DNA of 45,274 nucleotides from Pseudomonadota bacterium (GCA_030684775.1 JAUXXW010000022.1:1-45274), one strand, 5' to 3'. Positions 15,383 to 30,175 are shown, numbered from the stretch's first letter. The notes: generated from the letters alone by a model not told the origin. Program-made: numbers and translations.

Positions 15383-18223
15383 ATGATCCGCGTCCGCGGC
15401 GCCCGCACCCACAACCTCAAGAACGTCAACGTCGATCTGCCGCCGCACAAACTGGTGGTGATTACCGGGCTGTCCGGTTCCGGCAAGTCTTCGCTGGCGT
15501 TCGATACCCTCTATGCCGAAGGCCAGCGGCGTTATGTCGAGTCGCTTTCCGCCTACGCGCGGCAGTTCCTGCAACTCATGGAAAAGCCGGATGTGGATTT
15601 GATCGAGGGCCTCTCGCCGGCGATTTCCATCGAGCAGAAGGCGACTTCGCACAACCCGCGTTCCACCGTCGGCACGGTGACGGAAATCCACGATTACCTG
15701 CGCCTGCTGTTCGCCCGCGCCGGCACGCCGCGTTGTCCGCATCACAGTATCGAACTGGCGGCGCAGACGGTGTCGCAGATGGTGGATACGGTGCTGCAAC
15801 TGCCGGAAGACACCAAGCTGATGATCCTGGCGCCGCTGGTGGTGGGGCGGAAGGGCGAGCAACTGGGGCTGTTCGACGAGCTGCGCGCGCAGGGTTTCGT
15901 GCGCCTGCGGGTGGATGGCGAGGTGTTCGACATCGACAGCCTGCCGCCGCTGGAGAAGAACAAGAAGCACACCATCGAGGCGGTGGTGGATCGCCTGAAA
16001 ATACGCTCAGACCCTGGATCGGGGTCCGGGGCAGGCGTGAAGCAGCGTCTGGCGGAGTCGTTCGAGACGGCGTTGCGCCATTCCGACGGCAAGACGCTGG
16101 CCGTCGAGATGGATACCGGCCGCGAGATGCTGTTCTCCGCCAAGTTCGCCTGTCCGGTGTGCGATTACGCGCTGCCGGAACTGGAGCCGCGCATCTTCTC
16201 CTTCAACAACCCGATGGGCGCTTGCCCGAAGTGCGACGGTCTCGGCCAGGTGACCTTCTTCGACCCGGCGCGGGTGGTGGCCTTCCCGCATCTGTCGCTG
16301 GCGTCCGGCGCGGTGAAGGGCTGGGACCGGCGCAACGCCTTCTTCTACCGGATGCTGGAAGGGCTGGCCATGCACTATGGCTTCGACCTGGATACGGCCT
16401 ACGAAGACCTGCCGCCCGGTGTCCAGCAGATCATCCTGCACGGTAGCGGCGCCGAGGAAATCACCTTCCAGTACCTCGGCGAGGCGGGTCGCAAGGTTGC
16501 CCGCAAACACCGCTTCGACGGCGTCATCCCTTCTTTGGAACGGCGTTACAAGGACAGCGAATCGCAGAACCTGCGCGAGGAACTGGCCAAGTTCATCGCC
16601 ACCCGGCCTTGTCCGGAATGCGGCGGCTCGCGTCTGCGTATTGAATCGCGCAACGTCACCATCGGCGGCTGGACGCTGCACGATCTCTCGCGTTTGCCGA
16701 TCCGCCAGGCGCTCAAGTTCTTCCAGGAACTGAAACTGGAAGGCAACCGCGCTCAGGTCGCGGAGAAGATCGTCAAGGAAGTCGCCGCCCGCCTGACCTT
16801 TCTCAACGACGTCGGCCTCGATTACCTCTCGCTCGACCGTTCCGCCGACACGCTTTCCGGCGGCGAGGCGCAGCGCATCCGCCTGGCCTCGCAGATCGGT
16901 TCCGGCCTCACCGGCGTCATGTATGTGCTCGACGAACCTTCCATCGGCCTGCATCAGCGCGACAACGACCGCCTGCTCGGCACCTTGAAGCACCTGCGCG
17001 ACCTGGGCAATTCGGTGATCGTGGTGGAGCACGACGAGGACGCCATCCGCCATGCCGACTACATCGTCGACATGGGGCCGGGCGCCGGCGAACACGGCGG
17101 CGAGATCGTCGCCGAGGGCACCCTGGCCGACATCCTCGCCTGCGAAGCCTCGCTGACCGGGCAATACCTCAACGGCAAGGTAAGCATTCCCATGCCGGAC
17201 GACCGCCGCGAGCCGCGCGAAGGCCGCGTGCTGAAGCTGATCGGCGCCCACGGCAACAACCTGAAGAACGTCACCCTGAAGCTGCCGACCGGCATCTTCG
17301 TCTGTGTGACGGGCGTCTCCGGCTCCGGCAAATCGACGCTCATCAACGACACCCTCTACACCATCACCGCCAACCAGTTGAACGGCGCCGCGCACGAAAC
17401 GGCGCCTTACGAGGCGATCGAGGGGGTGGAGTATTTCGACAAGGTGGTCAGCGTCGACCAGGCGCCGATCGGCCGCACCCCGCGCTCCAATCCCGCCACC
17501 TACACCGGCCTGTTCACCCCCATTCGCGACCTCTTCGCCGGCACCGTGCAGGCGCGCGAACGCGGCTACGAACCGGGCCGCTTCTCCTTCAACGTCAAGG
17601 GCGGGCGCTGCGAAGCCTGCCAGGGCGACGGCATGATTAAAGTGGAAATGCACTTCCTGCCCGACATCTACGTCCCCTGCGACGTCTGCCACGGCCACCG
17701 CTACAACCGGGAAACCCTGGAAGTGCAATACAAGGGCAAGAACATCCGCGAAGTGCTGCTGATGACCGTTGAAGAAGCCCACGCCTTCTTCAACGCCGTG
17801 CCCACCGTCGCGCGCAAGCTCAAGACCCTGATGGACGTCGGCCTCTCGTATATCCGTTTGGGCCAGTCCGCCACCACGCTCTCCGGCGGCGAGGCGCAGC
17901 GGGTGAAACTGGCGCTGGAACTGTCCAAACGCGACACCGGTCGCACCCTCTACATCCTCGATGAACCCACCACCGGCCTGCATTTCCACGACATCGACAT
18001 GCTGCTGAAAGTGCTGCACCGCCTGGTCGGCAACGGCAACACCGTGGTGGTGATCGAACACAACCTCGACGTGATCAAAACGGCGGATTGGGTCATCGAC
18101 CTCGGCCCGGAAGGCGGCGAGGGGGGAGGGCGGATCATCGCGGAAGGGACGCCGGAACGGGTGGCGGCGAATCCGGAGAGCCATACCGGGCGGTATTTGA
18201 AGCCGGTGTTGGCGCGGGGGTGA
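15383..18223 (+). CDS. uvrA: Excinuclease ABC subunit A
   Basis: A 946-residue UvrA, the damage-recognition ATPase of nucleotide excision repair. Features in order: first Walker [10 protein letters not shown] (29-37), zinc module [14 protein letters not shown]...CPKCDG, first ABC signature [12 protein letters not shown], second Walker [10 protein letters not shown], second zinc module CEACQGDG...CDVCHG, and second signature [12 protein letters not shown]. The start at ATG 15383 ([15 protein letters not shown]) matches the usual UvrA N-terminus; the longer frame upstream is REPIN-derived. Odd feature: around residues 209-218 ([10 protein letters not shown]) there is a Gly/Ser-rich insertion of about eight residues compared with the usual R-DDLKQRL run. 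It corresponds to a palindromic DNA element in frame. Confidence 0.96.
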   Translation: MIRVRGARTHNLKNVNVDLPPHKLVVITGLSGSGKSSLAFDTLYAEGQRRYVESLSAYARQFLQLMEKPDVDLIEGLSPAISIEQKATSHNPRSTVGTVTEIHDYLRLLFARAGTPRCPHHSIELAAQTVSQMVDTVLQLPEDTKLMILAPLVVGRKGEQLGLFDELRAQGFVRLRVDGEVFDIDSLPPLEKNKKHTIEAVVDRLKIRSDPGSGSGAGVKQRLAESFETALRHSDGKTLAVEMDTGREMLFSAKFACPVCDYALPELEPRIFSFNNPMGACPKCDGLGQVTFFDPARVVAFPHLSLASGAVKGWDRRNAFFYRMLEGLAMHYGFDLDTAYEDLPPGVQQIILHGSGAEEITFQYLGEAGRKVARKHRFDGVIPSLERRYKDSESQNLREELAKFIATRPCPECGGSRLRIESRNVTIGGWTLHDLSRLPIRQALKFFQELKLEGNRAQVAEKIVKEVAARLTFLNDVGLDYLSLDRSADTLSGGEAQRIRLASQIGSGLTGVMYVLDEPSIGLHQRDNDRLLGTLKHLRDLGNSVIVVEHDEDAIRHADYIVDMGPGAGEHGGEIVAEGTLADILACEASLTGQYLNGKVSIPMPDDRREPREGRVLKLIGAHGNNLKNVTLKLPTGIFVCVTGVSGSGKSTLINDTLYTITANQLNGAAHETAPYEAIEGVEYFDKVVSVDQAPIGRTPRSNPATYTGLFTPIRDLFAGTVQARERGYEPGRFSFNVKGGRCEACQGDGMIKVEMHFLPDIYVPCDVCHGHRYNRETLEVQYKGKNIREVLLMTVEEAHAFFNAVPTVARKLKTLMDVGLSYIRLGQSATTLSGGEAQRVKLALELSKRDTGRTLYILDEPTTGLHFHDIDMLLKVLHRLVGNGNTVVVIEHNLDVIKTADWVIDLGPEGGEGGGRIIAEGTPERVAANPESHTGRYLKPVLARG
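16007..16036. repeat. In-frame palindromic repeat inside uvrA
   Basis: CCCTGGA (16012-16018) pairs with TCCGGGG (16025-16031), one G-T pair, around a 6-base loop. It encodes about eight extra residues (PGSGSGAG) in UvrA. The sequence looks like the common intergenic REP-type palindrome of the CCGGATC..GTCCGGGG kind, so this is probably an element inserted into a coding region without breaking the frame. Confidence 0.55.
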
Positions 18224-18270
18224 GGCTTACGATGTTTGGGGTGTTGTCGAGCGGGCGTTAAGATTCAGAC

Positions 18271-18452
18271 CGTGCTTATCGGGTTGTCACACATACCCAT
18301 TAGATATAGTGGCTCGTGATTTCGCGGCATGGCGCCGTAGGTTGGGCAAAGCGAAGTGTGCCCAACGAACCGTCGCGATGTGGGGCAGGCTTCGCTTTGC
18401 CCAACCTACGTCACTACCGGTAGTGGGTGTGTGTGTTAACCCGATAAGCACG
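18271..18452. mobile_element. MITE-like unit carrying a REPIN, with 8-bp direct repeats
   Basis: The unit begins CGTGCTTATCGGGTT (18271) and ends with its complement AACCCGATAAGCACG (18452). The inverted similarity continues less perfectly for about 42 bases on each side (CACACA and ACCCA are shared). ATTCAGAC stands directly outside both ends (18263-18270 and 18453-18460), as expected of a target duplication. A family A REPIN fills the middle. There is no ORF, so any transposase must be supplied from elsewhere. The ends are not ones I can assign to a named IS family. Confidence 0.6.
18336..18410. repeat. REPIN, family A (inside the MITE-like unit)
   Basis: Inverted pair of GTAG hairpins with stem GTTGGGCA and a slightly mutated complement; the second half reads TGGGGCAGGC instead of TTGGGCACGC, so this copy has begun to decay. 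Confidence 0.8.
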
Positions 18453-18522
18453 ATTCAGACATTGCCACGCGGGAGCTATCCATCATGTCCCATAACCTGA
18501 CCATTCCGGAGTCCCAGCACGC

Positions 18523-18616
18523 GTAGGGCGGATGAGCCGGCGTCTTCTTGCCGGCGTTATCCGCCGAATGCCAAACATTCGGCGGAAGGCGCGATAAAGC
18601 CGCTTTTCCGCCCTAC
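18523..18616. repeat. REPIN, family C
   Basis: Starts GTAGGGCGGAT and ends with CCGCCCTAC. The left hairpin has stem GGCGGAT/ATCCGCC with a nested GCCGGC hairpin; the right one has stem GGCGGAA/TTCCGCC. A small hairpin (GAATG/CATTC) separates them. Same plan as family B but with a different stem. The whole gap 18224-18707 contains only repeats. Confidence 0.75.
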
Positions 18617-18630
18617 GCGAGCTATCTGGC

Positions 18631-18650
18631 GCCGGTGTTGGCGCGGGGGT
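18631..18650 (+). repeat. Duplicate of the uvrA 3' end
   Basis: Twenty bases identical to 18202-18221, the last codons of uvrA. In frame the copy reads SYLAPVLARG followed by a stop, against [14 protein letters not shown] in uvrA. It lies directly after the family C REPIN, so repeats now sit between two copies of the uvrA tail. Confidence 0.7.
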
Positions 18651-18660
18651 AGCCGTGGTT

Positions 18661-18701
18661 GTCGGGTTACGCGATGAGGCTTGGCGTGTCCGGCGTAACC
18701 C
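18661..18701. repeat. Decayed REP, family D
   Basis: GTCGGGTTACGC (18661-18672) faces GGCGTAACCC (18692-18701), the outer arms of the family D stem. The GTAG head is lost. It lies just before the recQ stop codon. Confidence 0.45.
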
Positions 18702-18707
18702 AGCCCC

Positions 18708-20881
<2,174 letters not shown>

Positions 20882-20885
<4 letters not shown>

Positions 20886-21292
20886 GACTCGGCCCAGTTT
20901 TCCAGCTTGAGGCCGGGGATGCGTTGGTAATGGCGGATGTTGTTGCTCACCAGAATCAGGTTTTCCGCGAGCGCGTGGGCGGCGATCTGGGTATCCATGT
21001 AGCCGACCGGCTGGCCTGTCAGTCGTTGCCGGGCACGTAGGCCTCCGTAGAGGTCGGCGGCCGCGGGTGTCCAGGGCAGGCAAGGCATTTCATCGAGAAA
21101 AGCCATGATGGCGGCGCGCAAGGTGGTGGCCTGGGGAACCAGTTCCAGGCCATAAATCAGCTCTCCACGGGTGATGGCGGATATGCCGACTTCATCGGCC
21201 AGCATGGCGGTTTTCAATTTTTCATATAGGGCCGGTGACTTGCGCTTGATGGCATAGCTGCAAATGTCGGTGTCGAGCAGGCAGCGCAGCAT
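20882..21292 (-). CDS. vapC: VapC-like PIN-domain ribonuclease toxin
   Basis: A 136-residue PIN-domain protein. The acidic active-site residues are visible: D7 in [10 protein letters not shown]44 in ITRGELIYG and D100 in [11 protein letters not shown], with the usual SNN at 116-118. VapC toxins cleave tRNA or rRNA and are neutralised by VapB, encoded directly upstream with a one-base overlap (TGATG). The last bases overlap the start of recQ. Intact catalytic residues suggest an active toxin. Confidence 0.9.
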
Positions 21293-21549
21293 CAGAAAAT
21301 ATCCCTGAATTGGCCGGGTTCGTTGTCGCGTTCAGCCATGAATTCCTCGGGCATGGGGGCTTCATCGAGCATCTTGAACAGCCTGTCCAAACGCTCCTTT
21401 CTGCTGACCGGGCTGATCGGTGTCAGGATCACTTCGCCCGTGGCTTCATTCCTGCGAATCAGCACTTCGTCGCCGGGCAGGCGGAATTCCTTGGGCAGGC
21501 GCACGGCCTGGCTGTGGCCGGTCTTGAATAGTTTGGCGGTGGTCAGCAT
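21292..21549 (-). CDS. vapB: VapB-like antitoxin, AbrB/SpoVT fold
   Basis: An 85-residue protein. The N-terminus (AKLFKTGHSQAVRLPKEFRLPGDEV) is the swapped-hairpin AbrB-type DNA-binding domain of VapB/MazE-like antitoxins, and the C-terminal half (MLDEAPMPEEFMAERD) is the acidic toxin-binding tail. AGAGG lies just ahead of the ATG. It would repress the vapBC-recQ operon together with VapC. Confidence 0.9.
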   Translation of the reverse strand: MLTTAKLFKTGHSQAVRLPKEFRLPGDEVLIRRNEATGEVILTPISPVSRKERLDRLFKMLDEAPMPEEFMAERDNEPGQFRDIF

Positions 21550-21693
21550 GGTGGCCTCTGTATGTACGAAAACGTAGCTATGGTAGCACTGCGGCTCGTG
21601 CCCTAAAGAATATCCACGGCCCGCCGATAACGGCTTGATTCCGCTGGCCCCGCCTTCCCGCGTGGTGCCGCGAGCGATTCGAGGTAACCAGCG

Positions 21694-21804
21694 ATGCCGG
21701 ACTCAGCCCAGTCCACCATTTTGATCGTCGACGATGCGCCCGCCTCGGGCGAGAAGGCCTTGCGCATCGCCGCCATCGCCCGGTGCCACCGGGACTATCC
21801 CTGA
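21694..21804 (+). pseudogene. Truncated response-regulator receiver fragment
   Basis: ATG 21694, preceded by GAGG, opens a 36-codon frame reading [20 protein letters not shown] and then a sequence that no longer fits a receiver domain. The first strand and the acidic pair of a REC domain (ILIVDD) are clear, but the phosphoacceptor aspartate and everything after are missing. It ends 14 bases before the hybrid kinase start. Probably the remnant of a response regulator once paired with that kinase; translation as a short leader peptide is also possible. Confidence 0.5.
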
Positions 21805-21818
21805 GCGACCAGCACGCC

Positions 21819-26068
<4,250 letters not shown>

Positions 26069-26072
<4 letters not shown>

Positions 26073-26141
26073 GGCGCGCCGCGCGCACCATCGAATACGC
26101 CCCAAACACCGTAGGTCGGGTTGGCGCTGGCGTAACCCGAC
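26069..26141. repeat. REP-like sequences: a family E-type half and a family D single hairpin
   Basis: GTAGGGCGCGCC begins at 26069 and resembles the family E sequence at 27715, but only one arm is clear. At 26111 a complete family D hairpin starts: GTAG, then stem GTCGGGTT/AACCCGAC around a loop of the GGCGCTGGCGT type, ending at 26141. It lies between the hybrid kinase and the convergent small membrane protein. Confidence 0.65.
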
Positions 26142-26170
26142 AACAAAGTAGAAACGCGGGGGGATGCCCG

Positions 26171-26368
26171 TCAATCCGGCATGTTGGATGAGGGGCCCTT
26201 GTCTTTCGTCACCAGATACATGCCGGCCCCGGCCAGGCCCATCCACAACGCCATTGCCCAGACGCCGAGGGATTCCCACAGGCTGCCGAGGAAGATCAGC
26301 ATGAGCAGGGAAACACCCAGCAGCGCATTGCCAAGCCAGAAAGAAGTAGTGTGTTGCGGGTCGTTCAC
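26171..26368 (-). CDS. Small two-helix membrane protein of unknown function
   Basis: A 65-residue protein beginning with GTG at 26368; GGAG lies seven bases upstream, which supports this start. It contains two hydrophobic helices (WLGNALLGVSLLMLIFLG and VWAMALWMGLAGAGMYLV) and a short charged tail. No family recognised. It is followed convergently by the hybrid kinase. Confidence 0.65.
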   Translation of the reverse strand: MNDPQHTTSFWLGNALLGVSLLMLIFLGSLWESLGVWAMALWMGLAGAGMYLVTKDKGPSSNMPD

Positions 26369-26564
26369 AGGAAGTCTCCAGGTCGATTGAGTCGGGGGGC
26401 TACGCCCAGGTGGCGGGCGCGGCAGATTCGGTGAGAAAGAAAGGGCATTCCACCGCGCCGTCCGCGCGCATGACGGGCGGCATCGTCCTCATGGCGCCGG
26501 TAGCCATGCGCGAGGGAATAGTGGGAGATCACGCGGCAGGTGAGGGGCAAGGTCTCTCCGGCCC

Positions 26565-27698
26565 TCATTCCGGGTCGATCCTGACTCTGCGGTTGGGTGC
26601 CAGGCAGGCCTTGGTGATCGGTGTGGCGTCGCCCTTGCAGCTTTTCACCGGCTCCGCTTCACCCTTGGCTTCGAGCTGGATTTTGCGCGGGTCATAGCCT
26701 TTGCCGGCGAGGTACTGCTTCACCGCTTCGGCGCGGCGCAACGACAGTTTCAGGTTGTAGGGTTCGGGGCCGAGACGGTCGGCATAGCCGCTGACTCGTA
26801 TCAATTTGCCCTTCGGTGCTTCGGTCAGCCAGGCATCCAGCACGGCGCGTCCGACCGGGGTCAGGGTGGCGCTGTCGAAGTCGAAGTGAGCCAGCGCATC
26901 CACGGTGGCTTCTTCCGCCGCGAGCGGGGTTGCCGGGGGCTGTGCAACGGGCTCGATGGCGGGGCTTGTTGCCACGGCTGTTGCCACCGTCGCGGGGAGT
27001 GCCGCGGGCAAGGGTTGAACCGCCGGAGCCGCCTCGGTTTGAATTGCCGGGGCGGCGCTCGCGATGGCCGCCTCCGCGACGGGCGCGACGCTGGACGTGA
27101 CGACGGGCGCCGGAACCTCGCTTGGCGCGGCTGTGTCCGGGGCCACGATGCCGGGCGTGACCGCTGCGGCTGGGGTGGCAGTTATGGCGGCGATTGGCGC
27201 TGGGAGCGGCGCGGCCACCGCGCTTGTCGGCGCGACGGCCGGGGCAACCGGCGCGGTCGCTGCCATTGGTGTGGTTGGCATCGCGGCGGCGACCGGTTTG
27301 GCTACTTCGGCCGTGATGTGCGGGGGTTCGGGAGGCGTCGGCGCGACCGGTCTGGCCGGCGCGGCAACCGTAGCCCGCGTGGAGAGGGGAATGTTTGCCG
27401 CCGCCTGGGTTGCCGGCCACGCCCGCGCGTAAGGCGTGGCCCAGGGGGCGAGTGGCTGCAAGGTCGCCGGCCCCAATGGCACGGGGACCGGCGCTTGCTG
27501 TTCCGAGTTGTTGCACTGTGGATTGGGGCCGACCAGGGCAATCGGTTGGCAAAGGTTCAATCCGTTGGGAAGCAGTTGGCAGAACTGGTTGACCGCCTGG
27601 ATGATCAGACGGCTGCATAAGTCATCCGCGGCGTGGGCGCTGCTCGGCAGCGCGGTGCTCGCGCTTGCGAGGGCTAGGACGAGTGCTCGAAGTTTCAT
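26565..27698 (-). CDS. OmpA-family protein with a long Ala/Pro-rich linker
   Basis: A 377-residue exported protein. The signal peptide is MKLRALVLALASASTALPSSAHA (cleaved before ADD). A cysteine-containing N-terminal region (four cysteines within residues about 28-65) is followed by roughly 150 residues of low-complexity Ala/Pro/Thr/Val sequence, then a C-terminal OmpA/MotB peptidoglycan-binding domain from about 270: HFDFDSATLTPVG, GYADRLGPEPYN, LSLRRAEAVKQYL and NRRVRI. It probably anchors to peptidoglycan, with the flexible linker crossing the periplasm. The start at 27698 is preferred because it gives a proper signal peptide; the longer frame runs into a repeat. Confidence 0.87.
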   Translation of the reverse strand: MKLRALVLALASASTALPSSAHAADDLCSRLIIQAVNQFCQLLPNGLNLCQPIALVGPNPQCNNSEQQAPVPVPLGPATLQPLAPWATPYARAWPATQAAANIPLSTRATVAAPARPVAPTPPEPPHITAEVAKPVAAAMPTTPMAATAPVAPAVAPTSAVAAPLPAPIAAITATPAAAVTPGIVAPDTAAPSEVPAPVVTSSVAPVAEAAIASAAPAIQTEAAPAVQPLPAALPATVATAVATSPAIEPVAQPPATPLAAEEATVDALAHFDFDSATLTPVGRAVLDAWLTEAPKGKLIRVSGYADRLGPEPYNLKLSLRRAEAVKQYLAGKGYDPRKIQLEAKGEAEPVKSCKGDATPITKACLAPNRRVRIDPE

Positions 27699-27714
27699 GG
27701 GTTGCCTCGGGAGA

Positions 27715-27745
27715 TAGGGTGCGCCGCGCGCACGGCACACCCTAC
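27715..27745 (-). repeat. REP hairpin, family E
   Basis: On the minus strand it begins GTAGGGTGTGCC and closes with GGCGCACCC, a nine-base stem with one G-T pair around GTGCGCGC. The bases just outside (minus strand reading CCATTGATTCC before GTAG) match those before the family B element at 30220, although the stem differs. It lies directly upstream of the OmpA-like gene. Confidence 0.7.
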
Positions 27746-27786
27746 GGAATCAATGGATTGCATGGTGTTTCTGGAGAGTGGGCGGG

Positions 27787-28296
27787 TCAGCGGCCCAGTT
27801 TCGCGAGCCAGTCGCCGGCCATGGTTTTGGCGGTTTCGAGTTGCGCGGGTTGCAGATGCGCGGCTTCGCTCTGTTTCATGTCCGGGGCGAGTTTGTGGCC
27901 GCCACGCGCAGCCAGGTCGAACCAGACGTAGGCTTGCAGCGCATTCTTGCCCACCGAAATGCCCCGGCTGTACATGTCGCCCAACGCGTAATAGGCGTCG
28001 GAAAGCCCCTGTTTCGCCGCCTTCATGTACCAGTTGTAGGCCGCCGATACATCTTCTTCGGCGCCCTGGCCCTGTTCCAGCATGATGCCGGTCATGTATT
28101 GGGAAAGGCCATGCCCCGCCTCGGCATTGGCTTTGAACAGGCTTAACGCCTTGTCGTAATCGACGCAACTGTAGGATTGCAGGGCCTTGTCGTAGGTCTC
28201 CTTGCCGGGTTTCGGCGCGGTGGCGTCAAGTGCCAGCACGGAAGCCGTGGCGAACAGACTGACGGCGAATGCCGCGAGCAGGAATAGCGATTTCAT
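27787..28296 (-). CDS. Secreted Sel1-repeat (TPR-like) protein
   Basis: A 169-residue protein with signal peptide MKSLFLLAAFAVSLFATASVLA. The mature part carries Sel1-type repeats: ALSLFKANAEAGHGLSQYMTG, AAYNWYMKAAKQGLSDAYYA and AYVWFDLAARGG. Such proteins serve as periplasmic protein-interaction scaffolds. The start at 28296 is certain: GAGGAGAAACCC precedes it. Transcribed in the same direction as the OmpA-like gene, with a REP hairpin between them. Confidence 0.88.
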   Translation of the reverse strand: MKSLFLLAAFAVSLFATASVLALDATAPKPGKETYDKALQSYSCVDYDKALSLFKANAEAGHGLSQYMTGIMLEQGQGAEEDVSAAYNWYMKAAKQGLSDAYYALGDMYSRGISVGKNALQAYVWFDLAARGGHKLAPDMKQSEAAHLQPAQLETAKTMAGDWLAKLGR

Positions 28297-28442
28297 GGGT
28301 TTCTCCTCTTCAGGGTGGTGCCAGGCATCAAGCGTGGAATCCGCCGGGGGGCAACTATACAAGCCTTGCGCGGTATTGATTACAGATTGCGGCTCGCCGT
28401 CACTGTGGCAGAGTGCACGCTTTTCCTGGCGGTGGTGGCGAG

Positions 28443-29051
28443 ATGAATCCGCGCTGGTTATTGCTTGTCGTCCTGATCGTGCTGGTCTGGTCGGGTATCG
28501 CGCCCAAGGATCGCTTGACCTGGTTTCTTGAGGTGGCCCCGGTTTTGATCGCGTTGCCCCTGCTGTTGGCCACGCACCGACGCTTTCCCTTTACCTCCCT
28601 GGCCTATGTGTTGATAGCCGTGCATGCGGTGATATTGATGGTGGGCGGGCATTACACCTATGCCGAGATGCCCTTGTTCAACTGGCTGCGCGATGCGCTG
28701 GAGCTGTCGCGCAACCATTACGACCGCCTCGGCCATGTCGCCCAGGGCTTCATTCCGGCCATCGTGGCGCGCGAAATCCTGTTGCGCCGTTCGCCGCTGC
28801 TTCCCGGCAAGTGGTTGTTTTTTCTGGTGACTTCCGTGTGCCTGGCGATTTCTGCGTTCTACGAAATGATCGAATGGTGGGTGGCGGTCGGCTCCGGTGA
28901 CGAAGCTGTGGCGTTTCTGGCCACCCAGGGCGATGTCTGGGATACCCAGTGGGACATGTTCCTGGCCTTGCTCGGCGCGTTATCCTCGCAGCTTCTTTTG
29001 CGCCGCCGGCATGACCGCCAGTTGGCGACACTTTTCTCGGAACGTCCATGA
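28443..29051 (+). CDS. DUF2238 (YjdF-type) inner-membrane protein
   Basis: A 202-residue protein with about five hydrophobic helices. Recognisable DUF2238 signatures are GGHYTYAEMPLFNWL, NHYDRLGHVAQGF and the acidic FYEMIEWW, then GDVWDTQWDM. The family is widespread and its biochemical role is not established. Its stop overlaps the folE start (ATGA at 29048), so it is translated with folE and the methyltransferase-family gene after it. The start at ATG 28443 follows GGTGGCGAG. Confidence 0.85.
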   Translation: MNPRWLLLVVLIVLVWSGIAPKDRLTWFLEVAPVLIALPLLLATHRRFPFTSLAYVLIAVHAVILMVGGHYTYAEMPLFNWLRDALELSRNHYDRLGHVAQGFIPAIVAREILLRRSPLLPGKWLFFLVTSVCLAISAFYEMIEWWVAVGSGDEAVAFLATQGDVWDTQWDMFLALLGALSSQLLLRRRHDRQLATLFSERP

Positions 29052-29689
29052 ACGATAGCTGCGATCACGATTGCCCCACCCCCGAGCCCGGCCAACTGGG
29101 CATTCCGCGCATCGGCAAGTTCAACCCGGTGGCGTTCGAGCGGGCGGTGACGGATTTGCTGCTGGCCTGTGGCGTGGCGCCGGATTCGGTGCATACCGGG
29201 CGCACCGCGCAGCGCGTGCGCGAACTGTGGGAGCGGCGCCTGCTGGGCGGCTATGAGATAGACCCTGGCGAGGCGCTGGGTGATGGCTTTGCCGACCCGC
29301 GCGAGGACATGGTGGTGATCCGCGGCATCGCCGTGCACGGTGTGTGCCCGCATCATCTCGTGCCGTTTCGCGGCATCGCCCACGTGGCCTATGTGCCGGG
29401 CGGCCGTCTGCACGGTTTCGGCCGCATCGCGCGCCTGGTGGATGCCATCGGCCACCGCTTCACCTATCAGGAATGGATGACGCGCGATGTGGCGGAGGCG
29501 CTGATTCACCACGGCCAGGCGAAGGGAGCCGCGTGCATCATCGAGGCGGAACAGTTGTGCCTGTTGCTGGGCGAGGATCGGCGCGGCGACGAGCGGGTGG
29601 TGACCCAGGCCTTTGCCGGCTGCTTCCGCGACGATGCGCAGTTGCGCGGCGAATTCATGCGGGCGATTTCCACGACCGGGTTGAAATGA
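29048..29689 (+). CDS. folE: GTP cyclohydrolase I
   Basis: A 213-residue GTP cyclohydrolase I, which converts GTP to dihydroneopterin triphosphate, the first step of folate (and queuosine) synthesis. The zinc ligands are visible: C100 and H103 in HGVCPHH and C171 in EAEQLCLLL, with the same 71-residue spacing between the cysteines as in E. coli FolE. HGFGRIARLVD stands where E. coli has GLSKINRIVQ. The sequence is divergent from the E. coli type but the active-site framework is kept. It overlaps its neighbours by four bases on both sides. Confidence 0.9.
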   Translation: MNDSCDHDCPTPEPGQLGIPRIGKFNPVAFERAVTDLLLACGVAPDSVHTGRTAQRVRELWERRLLGGYEIDPGEALGDGFADPREDMVVIRGIAVHGVCPHHLVPFRGIAHVAYVPGGRLHGFGRIARLVDAIGHRFTYQEWMTRDVAEALIHHGQAKGAACIIEAEQLCLLLGEDRRGDERVVTQAFAGCFRDDAQLRGEFMRAISTTGLK

Positions 29690-30156
29690 TGCGCGACCCG
29701 GCGATTCGTCCACTCACCCTGATTCCGCCGCCGCTGGTTTATGCCATTGCCCTGTTCGCGGCCTGGTGGTTGCAGGGGTGGGTACCGCTCCCGCTGGACC
29801 TGGGCGAACTGGCGCAGCCGCTGGGCTGGGCGCTGATCGGCATCGGCCTGGCCGGGTTCATCTGGGCGCTGGCGGCGATCTGGGGGCATCGCACCACGGT
29901 CAATCCGTACAAGGCGGCATCCAATCTGGTGACGCGCGGGCCGTTCCGCCACTCGCGCAATCCCATCTATGTCTCCGACTGGTTTGTCTACGCCGGCGCC
30001 ATGTTGCTGCTGAAGACCCTCTGGCCGTTGCTGCTGGCGCCACTGGTGTTTCTGGTGATGCGCCACATGGTCATCGCCCATGAAGAACGCCACCTGGAAG
30101 CGCGCTTCGGCGACGAATACCGTGACTACAAGGCGCGCGTGCGGCGCTGGCTGTAG
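29686..30156 (+). CDS. Isoprenylcysteine carboxyl methyltransferase-family membrane protein
   Basis: A 156-residue integral membrane protein with about four helices. The C-terminal half has the ICMT/PEMT-like signature: HSRNPIYVSD, then MRHMVIAHEERHLEARFGDEY and YKARVRRWL, the SAM- and lipid-binding part of the family. Bacterial members have mostly unknown substrates. Its ATG overlaps the folE stop (ATGA). The TAG stop belongs to the GTAG head of a REP hairpin. Confidence 0.85.
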   Translation: MMRDPAIRPLTLIPPPLVYAIALFAAWWLQGWVPLPLDLGELAQPLGWALIGIGLAGFIWALAAIWGHRTTVNPYKAASNLVTRGPFRHSRNPIYVSDWFVYAGAMLLLKTLWPLLLAPLVFLVMRHMVIAHEERHLEARFGDEYRDYKARVRRWL

Positions 30157-30175
30157 CGCCGGCTTCCAGCCGGCT
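30153..30175 (+). repeat. REP hairpin, family F
   Basis: GTAGCGCCGGCTTCCAGCCGGCT type: stem GCCGGC/GCCGGC around TTCCA. Its first bases include the stop codon of the upstream gene. A related hairpin is at 38303-38325. Confidence 0.6.

Noticed and set aside
16007..18184. Long minus-strand open frame (725 codons) opposite uvrA
   Set aside because: It is the antisense shadow of uvrA, arising from high GC codon use; the uvrA reading carries all family motifs.
26692..27620. Alternative frames through the OmpA-like gene on both strands
   Set aside because: They are frame shadows of the Ala/Pro-rich linker; only the frame with signal peptide and OmpA motifs is coherent.
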